From Erinaceus europaeus (Eukaryota > Chordata > Mammalia > Eulipotyphla > Erinaceidae): a DNA stretch of 64,000 nucleotides. Below the pieces are notes generated by a model. The model was not told the origin of the DNA. It searched no databases and saw only the letters and a program-made list of their open reading frames with translations. The stretch is taken from the NCBI RefSeq assembly GCF_950295315.1, contig NC_080164.1, forward strand, positions 109,760,447-109,824,446, in the 5' to 3' direction. This document shows positions 42,384 to 53,441 of the stretch, piece by piece; positions within the stretch are counted from its first letter, which is position 1, and each line of letters begins with the position of its first letter. A program made the translations under genes and the position numbers.

Positions 42384-42597
42384 TTTAAAAATCTTTTTAT
42401 TTATTTATTGAATAGAGGCAGAAAGAAATTGAGAGGAGAGGGAGAGAGGGGAAGAGAGGGAGGAAGAGATAGTCACCTGCAAACCTGCTTCACCACTCAT
42501 GAAGCATTCCACTTGCAGGTGGGAACCAGGGGCTTGAACCTGGGTCCTTGTACACTGTAATGTGTGTGCCTAACCAGATGCACCATGGCCTGGCCTC
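42384..42597 (-). repeat. SINE-B copy
   Basis: 'ttatttattgaatagaggcag', GA-rich block, 'cacctgcaaacctgcttcacc', 'gcttgaacctgggtcc', 'caccatggcctggcctcc'. Confidence 0.88.
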
Positions 42598-43203
42598 CAA
42601 AAGTAAAAAATTCTAAAAGAATGAATACTGAGACAACTGCTTCAAAGATACTGTTCTAACACATGGAAATAATTCTCTAATTATCAAAAATAACCAAATT
42701 CCCAAAGAAAATAATAACTAAGGTGAAAACTCATCATACCCATGAAAGTATCACTGCATCTGCTTTGAGGATGACAAGCATTTCTAATGCTATGCATTTA
42801 TTTGATGTAAATCTGCTGCTGTTGATAAAGAGGCAACAGTTGCTATTTCAATGAACCTTAGACTCATTCAATCACCAAACAAAATGCTATATTTGACATT
42901 AAGAATACCAAAATCTAGAACATAAAGGGTACTAGTCTGAAAAATAAAAAGTAATACTCATGGCTTGCTAGTTGCTTAACAAAACAGAACATTATGTGAT
43001 ACAAGGAATAATGCTGAATACGTATTTTTCAGTTACATGAAGGTATCACATACACCTACAGAGTTTATTTAAGTGCACAGATTGGTTAATGTAAAATTAT
43101 AAGTATAAAAAGTACATTATAAGCACTCAAATCAATATATAGGAAATCATTATGTAGGATATCTATCTATCTATTTGTATCTATCTAAACTAGTATTGGC
43201 TTT
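42598..43203. other. Unique AT-rich stretch
   Basis: An atct run near 43159-43190. No repeat family or coding signal. Confidence 0.45.
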
Positions 43204-43341
43204 TTGCTCTTAAATTGTCACATCTTTTACTTCAAAATATATTATGATGGAACTTTGAAATATTAGATATTTCCTATATATTTATTACTCATGTAAATCC
43301 TAATATATTTTGAAATAGAAGAAGTTACAATTTAAGAGCAA
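43204..43341. mobile_element. Imperfect inverted repeat, possible MITE-like element
   Basis: Left arm 43204-43244 and right arm 43301-43341 are inverted copies matching at 37 of 41 positions, separated by 56 bp. Ends 'ttgctcttaaattgt' and 'acaatttaagagcaa' are exact complements. No flanking duplication identified. Could be a fossil palindromic DNA transposon, or a structured regulatory element. Confidence 0.55.
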
Positions 43342-44248
43342 TAGGTAAAAATTGGTTTGAATATATTGAAAAATAAGAATGCAGAAATATGAATGCATAT
43401 TTAAAAATATAGAAGCTTACAACCATTTTATTATTTTATCTTTTCCTGAGAATCTTAATATGTATTTCAATTCTTATGGTTTCAATCTCCTTGAACTTTA
43501 AAATAATTAAATTTAAATACCATGGGAAGTAACTATGAATATGTCTTAAAATTGATTTCAATTTTATAACTTTCAATGATTTGTATGTTTCATTGATCAC
43601 TAGGTTTGTTTAATAATCCTGACAAAAGGTTTTTACACCTGTTGTTTAAGCAAAATTGAGTTAAATAAATCTATAAATAATTATACTACTCATTTCCAAC
43701 ACTTTAGTAAAAGAATAATGTTTCATGAAATATTTGGATGGATGGACATACAGTAATATAGCATCAGAAGGCATAAAAAAGAAGCATAAATCTTCTTAGC
43801 TTTCTATTATCATGAATGGTAAGCCCAACTGTAAGATGAAAAATAGACATAGAATATTCACCATCTCAAAGAGAAGGCTTAACAAGACTAGAACTGGCAT
43901 AAATTTTGCCTGTGTTACTTATCTGAGGGAAACCCATATTCACCTTTTCTTCATGAAAAACTAAAATCTTAAGAGCTAATTCCCATTAAAAAAGGATCTT
44001 CAGAAAGAAAATACTTATCTTATTCAAACATAGTCTCTCTCTTCCCCTTTTCATTCTGCGTTCATAACTTAAAGGACCCACAATGAGTCCTTCACGGAAC
44101 CAAAAAGTATGCAGTGGAAATTGACACTCTTGTGAAACTCTAATGAGGAGACAAGATACCAAAATCATCTGAGAAGGAATCTAAAGATTATTTTAGCAGG
44201 CTTTTGTAGATGGTACAGACATGATACATTTGAAAAGAGAAGTTAATG

Positions 44249-44250
<2 letters not shown>
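43342..44250. other. Unique AT-rich stretch of about 0.9 kb
   Basis: No repeat or coding signal recognised. Confidence 0.45.

Positions 44251-44329
<79 letters not shown>
44251..44329 (+). repeat. (AT)20(AG)n compound microsatellite
   Basis: AT run 44251-44290 followed directly by AG run 44291-44329. Confidence 0.97.
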
Positions 44330-44332
<3 letters not shown>

Positions 44333-44405
44333 TCTGCAATTTGCAACAACATGGATGCAGGAATGTATTATTATGCTTAATATCTAATCAAACCCTGACA
44401 ATTTT

Positions 44406-44740
44406 TTTATTTGCCTCTAGGATTATTGCTGGGGCTCGGTGCCTGCACTACAAATCCACTGCTCCTTGAGGCCATTTTTTCCCTTCATTGCCCTTGTTGT
44501 TTATCAGTGTTATTGTTACTATTATTGTTGTCATTGTTGTTGGGTAGGGCAGAAATTGAGAGAGGAGGGGAAAACAGAGAGGAGGAGAGAAAGACAGACA
44601 CCTGCAGACCTGCTTCACTGCCTGTGAAGTGACTCCTCTGCAAGTGGAGAGTCGGGGGCTCGAACCGGGATCCTTGCACTGGTCCTTTGCACTTTGTGCC
44701 ACGTGCACTTAACCTGCTACGCTACCACCCGGCCCACACA
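44406..44740 (-). repeat. SINE-A copy, long form, with 11-bp TSD
   Basis: TSD ctgacaatttt (44395-44405) and ctgataatttt (44741-44751). Complement of the 3' module, 'gttattgttactattattg' tail, 'ggggctcgaaccgggatcc' intact B box, head 'cttaacctgctacgctacc'. Confidence 0.94.
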
Positions 44741-44834
44741 CTGATAATTTTCACCCTTTTTTTCCTCTCATATGTCCTTTCTGTTGTGTCTTACTTCTTT
44801 GCATATATGAAAAAAAAAAGAATTTGCATTTTCT

Positions 44835-45056
44835 TTTCTTTTTTTTTAATGATTTTTAAAAAATATTTATTGGACAGAGACAGCCAGAAATCGAGAGGGT
44901 AGAGGAGATAGAGAGGGAGAGAGAAAGAGAGACACCTGCAGCCCTGCTTTACCACTTGCAAAGCTTTCCCTCTGCAGGTAGGGGCTAGGGGCTGGAACCC
45001 AGGTCCTTGAGCACTGTAACATGTGTGCTCGACCAGGTGCTCCACCACCCAGTCCT
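44835..45056 (-). repeat. SINE-B copy with 17-bp TSD
   Basis: TSD aagaatttgcattttct (44818-44834) and aagaatttgtattttct (45057-45073). 'gacagccagaaatcgagagg', 'cacctgcagccctgcttt', 'ccaccacccagtcc'. Confidence 0.94.
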
Positions 45057-45118
45057 AAGAATTTGTATTTTCTATGCTACAATTCATCCTTAAAATTTCT
45101 GCAAATTATCAACCTTAA

Positions 45119-45330
45119 GGGGGCAAGTGGTGGCACAACTTGTTGAGTGTACACTCTACAGTGTGCAAGGACCCAGGTTCAGGCTCCTAGTTCCCACCCA
45201 CAGGGGGACAGCTTCATGAGTGGTAAAGCAGAGCTGTAGGTGTCTGTGTCTCTCCCTCTCTATTTCTCTCCCTGTGCCCTCTCAATTTCTCTCTGTCTCT
45301 ATCCAGTAATAAAAAAAATAGAATTAAAAA
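45119..45330 (+). repeat. SINE-B copy
   Basis: 'gggggcaagtggtggcacaac', 'cccaggttcaggctcctag', 'ctatccagtaataaaaaa'. Confidence 0.87.
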
Positions 45331-45889
45331 ATATTATAAAATAAAAAAATTAAGTGTTCAGTTAAGGAACTGAGTTTTTTCATTAAGTTTCTTGAGCTAA
45401 ATGGCAATAACAAGTAAGAACTTACAAACACCTGCTTTTTACCTTCTGTAAAAATAGTGACAAGAAAGCAAAAAGAAAATGGAGATTGGGAAAGGATGTG
45501 CTATCTTCTTCCTGATTTCTGTTTGTTTGTTGTTTGTTTAATGAGGCAGATAAGTCAATACACTGGTTTACTCTGGCAAATGGATTAGGCAGAAAAACCC
45601 ATGATCTTCTGCATACTTAAGCACTGAGCTCTGGTGCTAAGTATACTCTGCAACTGCTAGACTTCAACCAAATGGTATCTTCAGAGAAAAGCCACTAAGG
45701 AGGACCAGATGGAAGGAAGACTTCAAAAAAATGCGTGACTTAGAAAGACCTAAAAAGCAGAATTTTTTAAAATTGGGTTCCATAAAGTACTTAATCAAAT
45801 AGTTTCTTCTTAGACCTAGATAACCTCCTCACCTACTTCCTGTTTCACTTCCTTCAGTCACTCCAAGGTTAATGTTGTCAGACAAGTTA
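45331..45889. other. Unique stretch
   Basis: A gttt run near 45518-45540. No repeat family or coding signal recognised. Its right end may belong to the 5' part of the REP-E copy that follows. Confidence 0.4.
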
Positions 45890-47395
45890 AGGACTACAAA
45901 AGCTGGACAGGGGCAAGAGACTGCCATACTTTAATGATGGCCACTACTGGCCCACCGTGTTGCCCAGGGCCCTAGTTGGGGAATCTTGGCATCCCCACAT
46001 AGACATGATGGACCTAGAACTCTAGCAGATCCCCCTCCCCACTGTCACTGGTCATCTCCTTCAGAAACATCGTAGTGGACACTCTTCTGGGCCTCTACAG
46101 AACCTTTCCCTCAATGTGGGTCAACATTGGTGGGAATTACCTCATTCTTCAGGGAGGTTGGGTTGGCATACTCTGCCATTCCAGGAAGACAGGTCCAGCC
46201 TAAAATGCTCCTAATTATGACTATGAAATTTAGAGCTAAGACCTACAGGGATACAGAGGTTGACAGTCCCCTGTGCTGAATATGGGGCCCAGATCAAATT
46301 GATGGGGTACAGTTAACAGTATTTGTATACTCTTCCCATAATTGGGAGCTATTCTCTTCCCTGATACAGCTTTCTAGTACTTTTTCCAACTGTGACACCA
46401 TCTCCCCAGACAATACCTTGGGTCAACCTGTATGTTAGCTGTTGGGCTCAGGCAAAAATTACTAAGCCATGGGCCCCTTGGAATACACCTAAAATAGACC
46501 TACTAGCTTTTACAAAATGGAGACACCAAGTCACATCTGCTACATTCTTACCTCTAGGTTCCTAATTATTAAACAATTTTCTGCTTTGTATCTTAATGCC
46601 ACCAAGTTACAGATGCTACAATGATGCCAACCTGACTTCCCTGGGCAGATGACCTCACTAAAGAGTCCTGAAACCACACATCTCCTCACCCCTGCCCCAC
46701 TAGGGAAAGAGAGAAACAGGCTGAGAGTTTGGATTGACCTGCCAATGCCCATGTCCAGCTGAGAAGTAATTATAGAAGCCAGACTTCCCACCTTCCGAAC
46801 CTGATAATGATCTTGGGTCCATACTCCTGGAGGGATAAAAAGTAGGAAAGCTTCCCAACCCAGGTGTCCAACAAAAGATAAGTGGCTGAGTAAGTTGCGA
46901 TATACATACAAAATGGAATACTACTCAGCTATTAAAATGATAAATTCACCTTCTTTAGCCTATCTTGGATTGAGCTTGAAGAAATCACATTAAATGAGAA
47001 AAGTCAGAAGCAAAAGGATGACCATGGATCTCACTCATAGACTGAAGTTGAAAAAACAAAATCAGAAGGGAAAACACTAAGCAGAACTTGGACTGTAGTT
47101 GGTGTATTGCACCAAAGTAAGACTCTGGGGTCGGGGGAGGGTTTAGGTCCTGGAACATGATGGCAAAGGAGGACCTAGTGGGAGTTGTATTGTTACATGG
47201 AAATGTTATGCATGTATAAACTATTGTATTTCACTATCAACTGTAAACCATTAATCCCAAATAAATAAATAAGAATAGGAAAGCTTCTGATGGAAGGGAT
47301 GGGATACGGAACTCTGGCGGTGGGAATTGTGTAAAACTGTACCCCTCTTACTCTACAGTCTTGCTGATAATTATTAAATAATAAAAAAAAAGTGT
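45890..47395 (+). repeat. REP-E, longest copy, interrupted by an L1
   Basis: Possible 5' region from about 45890 ('ctggacaggggcaagagact', 'tcttggcatccccacatag'), then 'gctgaatatggggcccag' at 46279, 'ctattctcttccctgatac', 'gaagtaattatagaagccag'. It is cut at 46855 and resumes at 47276-47395 ('ctctggcggtgggaattg', 'gataattattaaataata'). The 5' boundary is uncertain because other copies are shorter. Confidence 0.75.
46855..47275 (+). mobile_element. L1 3' end inserted in REP-E, 12-bp TSD
   Basis: Exact 'taggaaagcttc' at 46843-46854 and 47276-47287. 'ccaacccaggtgtccaacaa', 'ggaatactactcagctatta', 'gtaaaccattaatcccaaat': last ORF2 codons and 3' UTR of a 5'-truncated L1. REP-E sequence is continuous once it is removed. 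Confidence 0.93.
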
Positions 47396-47815
47396 GTGGC
47401 TTTAATGAAGTCTTAAGCCCCTTCACTGCAATGTTCATGTTTGTCAACCAAAATAGCATGCTCTAATGTGCCACAATGCTGTAAAACGATCATTGTCAAA
47501 TTTGTCTGACATTGCGCAGTTACTTATATATATGGTCCATCAGCTATTTCATAGATACATGACATTTAATATGACTGAATCAATTTCTTGTTTCTTAAAC
47601 TTGACAGTTTATTTCTGACTAAGTGAGATCCTTGTTTAAAATAGAAATCAGCAAACTCCCCAGTCATAATGCCCATGGTAGAGAACTTGTTATATCTGTT
47701 TTCAATAGTGACACAAAATGAAAGTGACGGTCTGTAGAGTTAGGGAAAAACTTAGATATCCTATAAGTTGCTTTTAATGATAAACGATATAAGCCAAAGG
47801 GTGGCGAAGAGGGCT
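47396..47815. other. Unique stretch
   Basis: No repeat or coding signal recognised. Confidence 0.45.
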
Positions 47816-47990
47816 TTGACTCCTGGTGGAAATGGGCCTAAGTTGCGGGGGAGGGTTGGGAGACTGTTTTGCAGACACCTATCATGAGGGAGGTGAGACT
47901 GTACCCATGTGTCAACAACTGTATGGCGAACCATATCCACTAACCCTTCAATAAAATATCAGAAAAGGAAAGGAAGAAAGAAATAAAGAG
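47816..47990 (+). repeat. Unassigned retroposon-like 3' end
   Basis: 'gactcctggtggaaatggg', 'gtgagactgtacccatgtg', 'cccttcaataaaatatc' followed by GAAA-type repeats. The layout suggests a 5'-truncated retroposon, family unknown. Confidence 0.4.
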
Positions 47991-48319
47991 AGAAAGAAGT
48001 ATAAGATTCAGCAGCTAATAAACATATACTACCAACATTTGCACAAGAAAAAACAAAAACAAAAGAAAATAACTAGTGTAGGACAGTCTAGGATGTGAAA
48101 TGTAATAGCATGTTTTTAATAAATAGCAGGAGCAGTGAAAGTAGAACCAAGTAATACATGTTTGCCTTTGAGGTGACAGTTTTACTGAGTTGATAGCATG
48201 GGTGAAAGGCTCTAACTCTGAACTGGGATTAATGGGAAAGAAGGAACAATATTTAAGGTAGACAGAGAGTGACAGACTATACAAGAGTTTTCTTTAGTGT
48301 CCTAGCACCTCCTGTGTAG
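47991..48319. other. Unique stretch, nothing recognised
   Basis: No repeat or gene signal seen. Confidence 0.45.
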
Positions 48320-48395
48320 TGTTGCGGTTTGAATTTTGGCTCTCCATGTGGCAAGGAGCACACCATACAGTGAGCTATTTCTCCAGCCCCCAAAG
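48320..48395 (-). repeat. Old SINE fragment
   Basis: 'gtttgaattttggctctcc', 'acagtgagctatttctccagcc' resemble a degraded minus-strand SINE head. Confidence 0.4.
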
Positions 48396-48711
48396 AATAT
48401 TTTTCCCTATTTTCCTCACTAGATCTTTGCCATATGGCTGGCCTTTTCAGATAGAGAAAGGTGGTGAGCAAAGAGGCAGAGATGTATTGGTGGAGAGCCC
48501 AAACACTGAAACTTTAATGTGGTGGGGATTGGTCTTGAAACTATTTTGCACACATGACAAAGCAGTGCACTATTCAAGGGAGCTATTTTTTTTTTCCCCA
48601 GCCCTACCTAGCTGTTTTAATGTCAAAAAAAAAAAAAAAAAAGTCTCTGGATATTTGCATGGACATGTAAAATAAGTTTCAGGTTAGTCGTCAAGGGCTG
48701 TCATTAAACAG

Positions 48712-48966
48712 TATCACAGATGGGGTGGCTGTTCCATTGACTGGAAGGCCAAGATCAAGATGTCACCACCTATTCCCTCTGTCCTTATACTGCAGAAGCA
48801 TCTCTGGTATCAAGTATGCTTACAAGGACACCAGTCTCCCTAGATTCAAGCTGTTTCCATGTCATCACATCAAAACATATTAGCTTTTCTCAGGGTCCTG
48901 TCTCCAAATATTGTCATATTATGGATTAAGACATATGTTCGAATGGACAAAATTTAGTCTATAACA
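48712..48966 (+). repeat. Ancient mammalian interspersed repeat (family not assigned)
   Basis: 'gactggaaggccaagatcaag', 'acaaggacaccagtctccc', 'gggtcctgtctccaaatatt', 'atgttcgaatggacaaaatt' and 'agtctataacatc' follow the order of a widespread old mammalian repeat that I know by sequence but cannot name safely. Confidence 0.55.
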
Positions 48967-49304
48967 TCTCCTCTTCAGAAAGCAGTGTAGTCAGAGTGGA
49001 GGCTGAAAAAACAAATGGCATCACACCCCTGATTATTGCGTTAATGGTTTAATATTTCCCTTTGTGACATATGGAGAGCCATCTGGAGAGCCATGTTTCT
49101 AAAGCAGATTTGGACTGGGCTAAGAAAAATCTGGAGACAGAGTGACTGGCTTGAAGCTCTCACACTGCGCAGTACAAAATGTAGTGTTGATCAGAACTTG
49201 GGCAGCAAGGATAGACAAATGGAGAAAAATAATGCAACACTTTTAAAAAATTTTATTTTAAATTTCAACTCCTACATTAAACTTTTAACCTAAAAAAATT
49301 AAAG
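48967..49304. other. Unique stretch, nothing recognised
   Basis: No repeat or coding signal seen. Confidence 0.45.
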
Positions 49305-49536
49305 TGAATTCAGCCACCAAGTTCCAGACCTTCCCAGACACAATTCCGAACTCCCAGGGCAGATGATCTCACCATTGTGTCCTGGAACCTCTCCTCTCCA
49401 GATCCCTACTCCACTAGGGAAAGATAGAAACAGGCTGGGTATGTAGATCCACTTGCCAACATGCCTGTCCAGTGGAGAAGCAATTACAGAAGCCAGAACT
49501 TCCACCTTCTGCACCCCATAAAGAATTTCGGTTCAT

Positions 49537-49741
49537 GGAGTTGGTGTATTGAACCAAAGTAAAAGACTCAGGTGGGGAAGGAATGGCTCAGGTCCTAGAA
49601 CATGATGGCAGAGGAGGACCTAGTGGGGATTGAATTATTATGTGGAAAACTGAGAAACGTTATGCATATACAAACTATTACATTTTACTGTTGACTGTAA
49701 ACCATTAATCCTCCAATAAAGAAATTGAAAAAAAAATTGTT
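49537..49741 (+). mobile_element. Short L1 3' UTR insertion in REP-E
   Basis: 'gttggtgtattgaaccaaag', 'gaggacctagtggggattga', 'gtaaaccattaatcctccaa' and an A tail. Flanked by 'ggttcat' at 49530-49536 and 49742-49748. Very strongly 5'-truncated (about 200 bp). Confidence 0.85.
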
Positions 49742-49839
49742 GGTTCATACCCCCAGAGGGATAAAGAATAGAGAAGCTTCCAATGGAGGGAATGGGACAT
49801 GTAACCCTGGTGGTGGGAACTGTATAGAATTGTACCCCT

Positions 49840-50194
49840 TGGGAGTCGGGCAGTGGCGCAGTGGGTTAAGCGCACGTGACGCAAAGCGCAGGGACCGGTG
49901 TAAGGATCCCGGTTCGAGCCTTCAGCTCCCCACCTGCAGGGGAGTCGCTTCACGGGCGGTGAAGCAGGTCTGCAGGTGTCTATCTTTCTCTCCCCTCTCT
50001 CTCTGTCTTCCCCTCCTCTCTCCATTTCTCTCTGTCCTATCCAACAACAAAACAACGTCAACAATGGCAATAATAACCGCAACGAGGCTGCAACAACTAG
50101 GGCAACAAAAAAGGGGAAAAAAGGCCTCCAGGAGCGGTGGATTCATGGTGCCGGCACCGAGCCCAGCAATAACCCTGGAGGAAAAAAAAAAAAA
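49840..50194 (+). repeat. SINE-A copy, long form, with exact 14-bp TSD
   Basis: 'agaattgtacccct' at 49826-49839 and 50195-50208. Clean A box region 'gtggcgcagtgggttaag', intact B box 'ggttcgagcc', CpG-rich body, full 3' module and pure A tail. Looks like the youngest SINE-A in the window and could retain pol III promoter function. Confidence 0.96.
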
Positions 50195-50262
50195 AGAATT
50201 GTACCCCTGTTATCTTAAAATCTTGTTAATCATTATTAAATCACTAATAAAATTTTTTTAAA

Positions 50263-51279
50263 AAGTAAAGTCAAGACAGTACTGGCAAGTATGATACATT
50301 CTTCGAACCACAGAACTGAAAATGATTTAAACACAGTTTGTACACATCTCCCATGCAATGTAAGAATCTCTTCGCCAACATCTCTAATGGGTGAAGAACT
50401 CACTTCCACAGTTAACAATATTCTCCACTTATTTTTATTTGTTTTTTTGACAGTTACTGGTTGAATCAAACTTGCCAGCACTGCAATCAGTTACCTTAAT
50501 TATGTGATAAAATTGCTTGGCACATGATGCCCAACTCAGTATCTGAGATCCTTTCACTGAATTTCCCCCATGAAGTCTTCCATAATTAAATTCTCTAGGG
50601 CACACATGGACCATTTGAGCTCTTTCCAAGGACATGCTTGTCCGCTACCTTTCTCCACTCACTCATCTAGGATGAGATGAATTCACCATTCATTTTAATA
50701 TTTTCAAGTTCAGTGATTTTCTCCTCACTAAAATGGCAGGGTCTCTTTTTAGTCTTTCAATAAAATTAGAAGAACAATTTGAATAGAGGGCTAAAGTGCT
50801 ATCAACACAAAGTGCTATCATTCCTTGCTGGCATGCTTAGTATTGGGACAGCTTGGGCAAGATCTTTGACCATAAAATAAACATAACTAACAATGGAAAT
50901 AATCATACTTGGCATTAACAATGTTAATATGCATATATATGAATATACCTAATAGACTTCACACTCTTCCAGAATATACACCATAAATAATACTTTCATG
51001 CATATGGATATGAAGGAGATGTGTATCCACATGGATTCTTTATAGTTAAGGAAAAATAATTACTAGCACATCTGTGAGTGACCACAAATAGCTAATACAG
51101 GGAACAGAATTCAACATAAAACATGATACAGTGATTAATCTTTTACATGAGCACAATAATATCTTTAAGGGCAATAATATCTAACATTGTATAGTATTTA
51201 TTTCATGATGTGTCTACCTACATAAAACATTGTATTTGGACACATCTTAGAAAGTTCATCTTTATTTGTGCTTAAATAC
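50263..51279. other. Unique stretch of about 1 kb
   Basis: 'caaagtgctatca' occurs twice near 50790-50820. No repeat family or coding signal. Confidence 0.45.
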
Positions 51280-51345
51280 TAAAGTGAGATAAACCAGAAG
51301 GAAAAAGACAAATACCATATGATCTCACTCCTGGGGAGGACTTAA
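51280..51345 (+). repeat. Ancient L1 fragment
   Basis: 'gagataaaccagaaggaaaa', 'ataccatatgatctcactcc' match the ORF2 end of old L1s. Confidence 0.65.
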
Positions 51346-51392
51346 GTAGCAAAAAAATGGAAAATACACAGGCTAAAACTTAGGCAAGGTGC

Positions 51393-51431
51393 TTTCTTTT
51401 TTCTTCTTCTTCTTCTTCTTATTATTATTAT
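51393..51431 (+). repeat. (CTT)n(ATT)n microsatellite
   Basis: cttctt run followed by attatt run. Confidence 0.93.
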
Positions 51432-51699
51432 AATGTCCATGACTGTCAAAGGGGCCTTCAGATCTTATAACATTTTTAATCCAAAATGTTGTCAAGGATA
51501 CAATAATGTCATTGTGACCTCTTGAATATATGTAGACATATAAACATTAAAATAATTTAGATTTAAGACTCATGAGAGAGTTCAGCCATGTAACACAACA
51601 CACCTAAGTTTAAGGGCACACATTTTGTGACTAGCACTGCTGTATACCTGAGCTGAGTAGACTCTGGTCTCTCTTCCTCTCTTAAGAAATGTGAATTTG

Positions 51700-51970
51700 G
51701 GAATTTGGTGATTGAATAGTGGGTTAAGCACAGGTGGCACAAAGCGCTAGGACCAGCATAAGGATCCTGGTTTGAGCACCCAGCTCCCCAGCTGCAGGGG
51801 AATCGCTTCACAAGCAGTGAAGTAGATCTGCAGGTGTCTGTCTTTCTCTCCCCCTCTCTGCTTTCCGCTCCTCTCTCCATTTCTCTCTGCCCTATCCAAC
51901 AACAACAACAATAACTACAACAATAAAACAACAAGGGCAACAAAAGGGAATAAATAAATAATTTTTTTTT
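51700..51970 (+). repeat. SINE-A copy with 12-bp TSD
   Basis: TSD aatgtgaatttg (51688-51699) and aatgtgagtttg (51971-51982). 'agtgggttaagcacaggtgg', CT block, CAA-rich tail. Its B box is changed to 'ggtttgagcac'. Confidence 0.93.
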
Positions 51971-51982
51971 AATGTGAGTTTG

Positions 51983-52112
51983 AGCTTGGACACAAATGTG
52001 CTGCTTTGCCATGTGAATGACCCAGGCTCGAGCCTGGCACCAACAACATTGAAGAAAGCTTCGAGGCTATGTACCCTCTCATTCTCTCTGTCTCTCTGGC
52101 TTCTATCTAAAA
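51983..52112 (+). repeat. SINE (D-like) copy
   Basis: 'gctgctttgccatgtgaatg', 'cccaggctcgagcctggcac', 'cattctctctgtctctctgg'. The SINE-A may have inserted into its 5' part. Confidence 0.55.
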
Positions 52113-52811
52113 AATGTTAAGATTGACTAATAAGATTGAATAATCTTTACATCATATTGTGTATTTTTAGTATTAGTGATGTTCTCAATTTAAATGCAAA
52201 TCTCAGAAGCCCCCAGAGGGATGAAATCTTTCCCATAAAGACATTAATAGCACCAAATGTCTATGCTCATTTTAAGATGTGTTTGATTTTTAATTTTTTG
52301 TGTGTGTACGTATGTGGTAATATATCTGGCCGTTACCACATTATGAGCACCAAGTATATAAGGAAAACATGATAGTGAGTGAATTTTTTAAACAATTCCC
52401 AATGCCTAACATTCCAGGACCACAGAAAGTCATTGACAAAACTGGATTTTATTTTTCAAAGATAGGTCTGATAGTTTTTCATTCAGCTGACCTCAGAATG
52501 GCATTTCAGAGGGCATTACAATATCCACAGCTCGATATCCATATTTATTGGTGTTTAGTGTACTTCAAGAATATATGGAAGTAAATTCATAATACTAGAG
52601 GATGTACTGACAGCCATCCATTTCACTTTATTAGATGTTGATCTTACAAAAGGTATAATTGCTAAGGGTGACCCTAGTGAATACCAGTCAAGGAATATCC
52701 TGTGTACTGAGCATAAAACCTTCCTTTGTGCTGAACTATCAAGCTGAAGATTTCTCTGGTATGAATGAACTGAGGATGAAAATTATCCATCAAACAATGT
52801 GAACCCACAGA
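52113..52811. other. Unique stretch
   Basis: No repeat or coding signal recognised. The 70-80 codon frames here show no known similarity. Confidence 0.45.
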
Positions 52812-52946
52812 GAAGAAAAGAAAGAAAGAAAGGGAGGGAGGGAGGGAGGGAGGGAGGGAGGAAGGAAGGAAGGAAGGAAGGAAAGAAGGAAGGATGGAAG
52901 AAAGGAAGGAAGGAACCAAGGAAGGAAGGAAGAAACCAAGGAAGCG
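52812..52946 (+). repeat. GAAA/GGGA/GGAA purine microsatellite
   Basis: Seven GGG runs spaced by single A (52832-52858) within a longer GGAA array. Fits the canonical G-quadruplex pattern on the plus strand. Confidence 0.95.
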
Positions 52947-53214
52947 TCAGTGGATGAGGTTAAGGGAACAATGCATCACTTTTCAATGGGGTAGGAACTG
53001 ATAAGTCTCCATCAGTGAACTACGCTGCTCCTCACCAAACAGGTCCCATGACTAGAGTGTCTATTCTTTCTGCTGTCATGTCAATCCTCTGCATTTATCT
53101 TCCTGCTGATCCAGGGGAAATCAGAGCGCAGATGCTCTCAAATCATAGACAAACTTTGATGATATACTACTCTGGAGAGACAAGGTACTGTCACCTTGCC
53201 TTTGAAAGTGCTTG

Positions 53215-53430
53215 GCTCCACACCTGCAGGGGAGTCACTTCATAGGCAGTGACTCAGGTCTGCAGGTGTTTGTCTTTCTCTCCCCCTCTCTGTCTTCCCC
53301 TCCTCTCTCCATTTCTCTCTGTCCTATTGAACAACTAACAATATCAACACAACAATAATAACTACAAAAACAATAAGAAGACAACAAGGGCAACAACAGG
53401 GAAAATAGGTAAAAATAAAAATTAAAAAAA
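53215..53430 (+). repeat. SINE-A, 5'-truncated, with 11-bp TSD
   Basis: Begins inside the element ('gctccacacctgcaggggag'), lacking the tRNA-like head and both pol III boxes, yet flanked by exact 'gaaagtgcttg' at 53204-53214 and 53431-53441. Confidence 0.94.
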
Positions 53431-53441
53431 GAAAGTGCTTG

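Larger units (their letters stand above)
49305..50262 (+). repeat. REP-E copy broken by an L1 and by a SINE-A
   Basis: Three pieces: 49305-49536 ('cagccaccaagttccagac', 'gaagcaattacagaagccag'), 49742-49839 ('ataaagaatagagaagc', 'tggtggtgggaactg'), 50195-50262 ('gttatcttaaaatcttg', 'attattaaatcactaata'). Removing both inserts restores the normal block order. Confidence 0.9.

Noticed and set aside
45890..46260. Possible host exon upstream of REP-E (better balanced base composition)
   Set aside because: No long frame or splice pair, and it leads without a break into REP-E, so an REP-E 5' region is the simpler reading.
49840..49925. tRNA-like sequence with A and B boxes
   Set aside because: It is the head of SINE-A. 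No acceptor-stem pairing or anticodon arm of a real tRNA gene is maintained.
49725..50261. 178-codon open frame on the plus strand
   Set aside because: It crosses REP-E and a SINE-A insertion. The sequence is SINE translated by chance.
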